From Campylobacterales bacterium (GTDB lineage Bacteria; Campylobacterota; Campylobacteria; Campylobacterales; QNZT01), in the NCBI GenBank assembly GCA_027081495.1, contig JALWKJ010000024.1, positions 1 to 7,528 of the forward strand: 7,528 nt of DNA, given 5' to 3'. The stretch's first letter is position 1; every line of letters begins with the position of its first letter. Below, piece by piece: positions 6,251 through 7,528 of this stretch. The notes beneath the pieces are model-generated. The model did no database searches. It saw nothing but the letters and a program-made list of their open reading frames with translations, and was not told the DNA's origin. Position numbers and translations under genes: made by a program.

Positions 6251-6261
6251 TATAGTACTAT
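6251..6261 (+). promoter_or_regulatory. Candidate promoter -10 region for gltX
   Basis: TATAGTACTAT lies in the 50-nt gap between the protease stop and gltX. Either TATAGT or TACTAT (6256-6261) can serve as a -10 box. ATAGTACTAT (6252-6261) is also a perfect 10-bp palindrome, so it might instead bind a dimeric regulator. There is no terminator between the two genes, so gltX may also be read through from the protease promoter. Confidence 0.45.
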
Positions 6262-6282
6262 TGTCTCTAAAAAAGGATTTAA

Positions 6283-7528
6283 ATGCTCAGATTCGCACCC
6301 TCTCCGACCGGAGATATGCATATAGGAAATCTCCGTGTAGCTCTGTTTAATTTTATATATGCAAAACAAAACGGTGAAAAATTTCTCATTCGTATCGAAG
6401 ATACGGATAAAGAGAGAAATATCGAAGAAAAAGATAAAGAGATCATAAATACTCTTTCTCTTTTTGGCATATCGTACGATCAACTTCTATATCAGAGCAA
6501 AAATCTAAAATTTCATCAACAGTTCGCTACAAAACTTTTAACCGATAAACACGCTTTCGCCTGTTTTTGCACGAAAGATAGATTGCAAAGAAAAAAAGAA
6601 AACGCTCAAAAAAACTCCGTCGCTTATAGATATGACGGCAGATGTCGAGAACTAACGGATGAAGAAGTTTTAAATAACGAGTCGCCTTTTGTCGTACGCA
6701 TAAAAAAACCTAAAAACGATATCGAGTTTGAAGATATCATAAAAGGCAAACTCTCGTTTTCTCCCGATAATATCGACGATTTCGTCATTCTTAGAGTCGA
6801 TAAAACTCCGACTTATAATTTTGCCTGCGCTATCGACGACATGATGAGCGATATATCTCTTGTCATAAGAGGAGAAGATCATGTCTCAAACACGCCTAAA
6901 CAAATTCTCATAAGAGAGTATCTGGGATACGATAAAAAGATAAAATATGCGCATCTTCCTATCATCTTAAACGAAGAGGGAAAAAAGATGAGCAAACGAG
7001 ACGATGCTTCAAGCGTTGCGTGGCTGCTTGAACAAGGTTTTTTACCGCAAGCCGTAACGAACTACCTCATACTAATAGGAAATAAAACTCCAAAAGAGAT
7101 ATTTGATCTAAACGAAGCGATAAAATGGTTTGATTTAAAAAATATCGCAAAAGCTCCCGCAAAATTTGATATAAATAAACTTAGACAAATAAATCGCGAA
7201 CATATAAAACTGATAGATTCAAAAACGCTTTCCTCTCTCATCGGTTACTCGAGCTTTGATATAGGAGAGTTGGCAAAACTATATACCGAAGAAGCCAGCA
7301 CATTAGTGGAGATAAAGTCAAAAATTGATAAAATCTTCTCTAAAAAATCATGCGGCGAATTTTCAGAAGAGCTTGAAATATTAAAAGATATTGCAAAAAA
7401 TACACCATTTTTTAAAGATTTTAATGATTATAAAACATATCTAAGCGAAAAAAGCTCCCTTAAAGGAAAAAAACTTTTCAAGCCTTTGAGGATTTTATTT
7501 ACAGGCGAGTCGGATGGACCGAATTTAA
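6283..7528 (+). CDS. gltX: Glutamyl-tRNA synthetase, GluRS2-type (3' end cut by window)
   Basis: This class I synthetase charges tRNA with glutamate. The 415 visible codons are open to the window end. Helicobacter GluRS2 is about 439 aa, so perhaps 20 residues are missing. It has the HIGH-type motif 'PSPTGDMHIGNLR' (7-18 core), 'RIEDTDKERN' (37-46), 'VIRGEDHVSNTPKQ' (194-207) and 'KMSKRDDASS' (235-244, the KMSKS loop). The opening MLRFAPSPTGDMHIGN and late 'GKKLFKPLRILF' (395-406) resemble the second GluRS of Helicobacter, which mischarges tRNA-Gln for correction by the amidotransferase GatCAB. That specificity is inferred. Cys94, Cys96 and Cys121 match three of the four zinc ligands of E. 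coli GluRS, but the fourth (His127 there) is Glu123. AAAAGGA (6271-6277) lies 5 nt before the ATG. Confidence 0.94.
   Translation, partial: MLRFAPSPTGDMHIGNLRVALFNFIYAKQNGEKFLIRIEDTDKERNIEEKDKEIINTLSLFGISYDQLLYQSKNLKFHQQFATKLLTDKHAFACFCTKDRLQRKKENAQKNSVAYRYDGRCRELTDEEVLNNESPFVVRIKKPKNDIEFEDIIKGKLSFSPDNIDDFVILRVDKTPTYNFACAIDDMMSDISLVIRGEDHVSNTPKQILIREYLGYDKKIKYAHLPIILNEEGKKMSKRDDASSVAWLLEQGFLPQAVTNYLILIGNKTPKEIFDLNEAIKWFDLKNIAKAPAKFDINKLRQINREHIKLIDSKTLSSLIGYSSFDIGELAKLYTEEASTLVEIKSKIDKIFSKKSCGEFSEELEILKDIAKNTPFFKDFNDYKTYLSEKSSLKGKKLFKPLRILFTGESDGPNL

Noticed and set aside
6250..6882. Minus-strand frames over the 5' half of gltX
   Set aside because: They are antisense to a clear GluRS with intact HIGH-type and other conserved motifs.

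Overview
The window reads as a piece of a moderately AT-rich Campylobacterota (epsilonproteobacterial) chromosome. The evidence is protein style. RNase R is short (653 aa). The tRNA synthetase opens MLRFAPSPTGDMHIGNLR, as the Helicobacter-type second GluRS does. As I recall it, the order rnr-holA-rpsF-ssb-rpsR is the same as in Helicobacter pylori. The genus cannot be fixed from the sequence alone. I see no phage, transposon, CRISPR, tRNA or rRNA, and base composition and codon style look uniform.

Layout. Bases 1-72 are AT-rich with nothing I can support. A strong intrinsic terminator (73-98) closes a leftward (minus-strand) gene array. In transcription order the array is: a 60-aa lipoprotein (4515-4333), rnr for RNase R (4323-2362), holA for the DNA polymerase III delta subunit (2369-1389, overlapping rnr by 8 nt), rpsF for S6 (1300-896), ssb (881-396) and rpsR for S18 (369-106). 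The only real gap is 88 nt before rpsF. It holds two hairpins and a -10-like element, so rpsF-ssb-rpsR probably has its own promoter and a structured leader.

A 289-nt, very AT-rich divergent spacer (4516-4804) separates this array from two rightward genes. The first encodes an exported subtilisin/kexin-type serine protease with an intact triad (4805-6232). The second is the GluRS2-type glutamyl-tRNA synthetase gene gltX (6283 onward), cut by the window end after 415 codons. A promoter-like 11-mer, TATAGTAnnAT, precedes rpsF, the protease gene and gltX.

How the genes relate. The leftward array joins RNA decay (RNase R), replisome parts (clamp-loader delta, SSB) and two small-subunit ribosomal proteins that bind each other (S6 and S18). 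That is a typical growth-linked housekeeping cluster. The protease is the accessory gene and the lipoprotein the least understood. I found no convincing new multi-gene system. The most notable points are the shared promoter motif, the rpsF leader, the same-frame lipoprotein/rnr junction, the modified zinc site in GltX, and the protease in a housekeeping neighbourhood.
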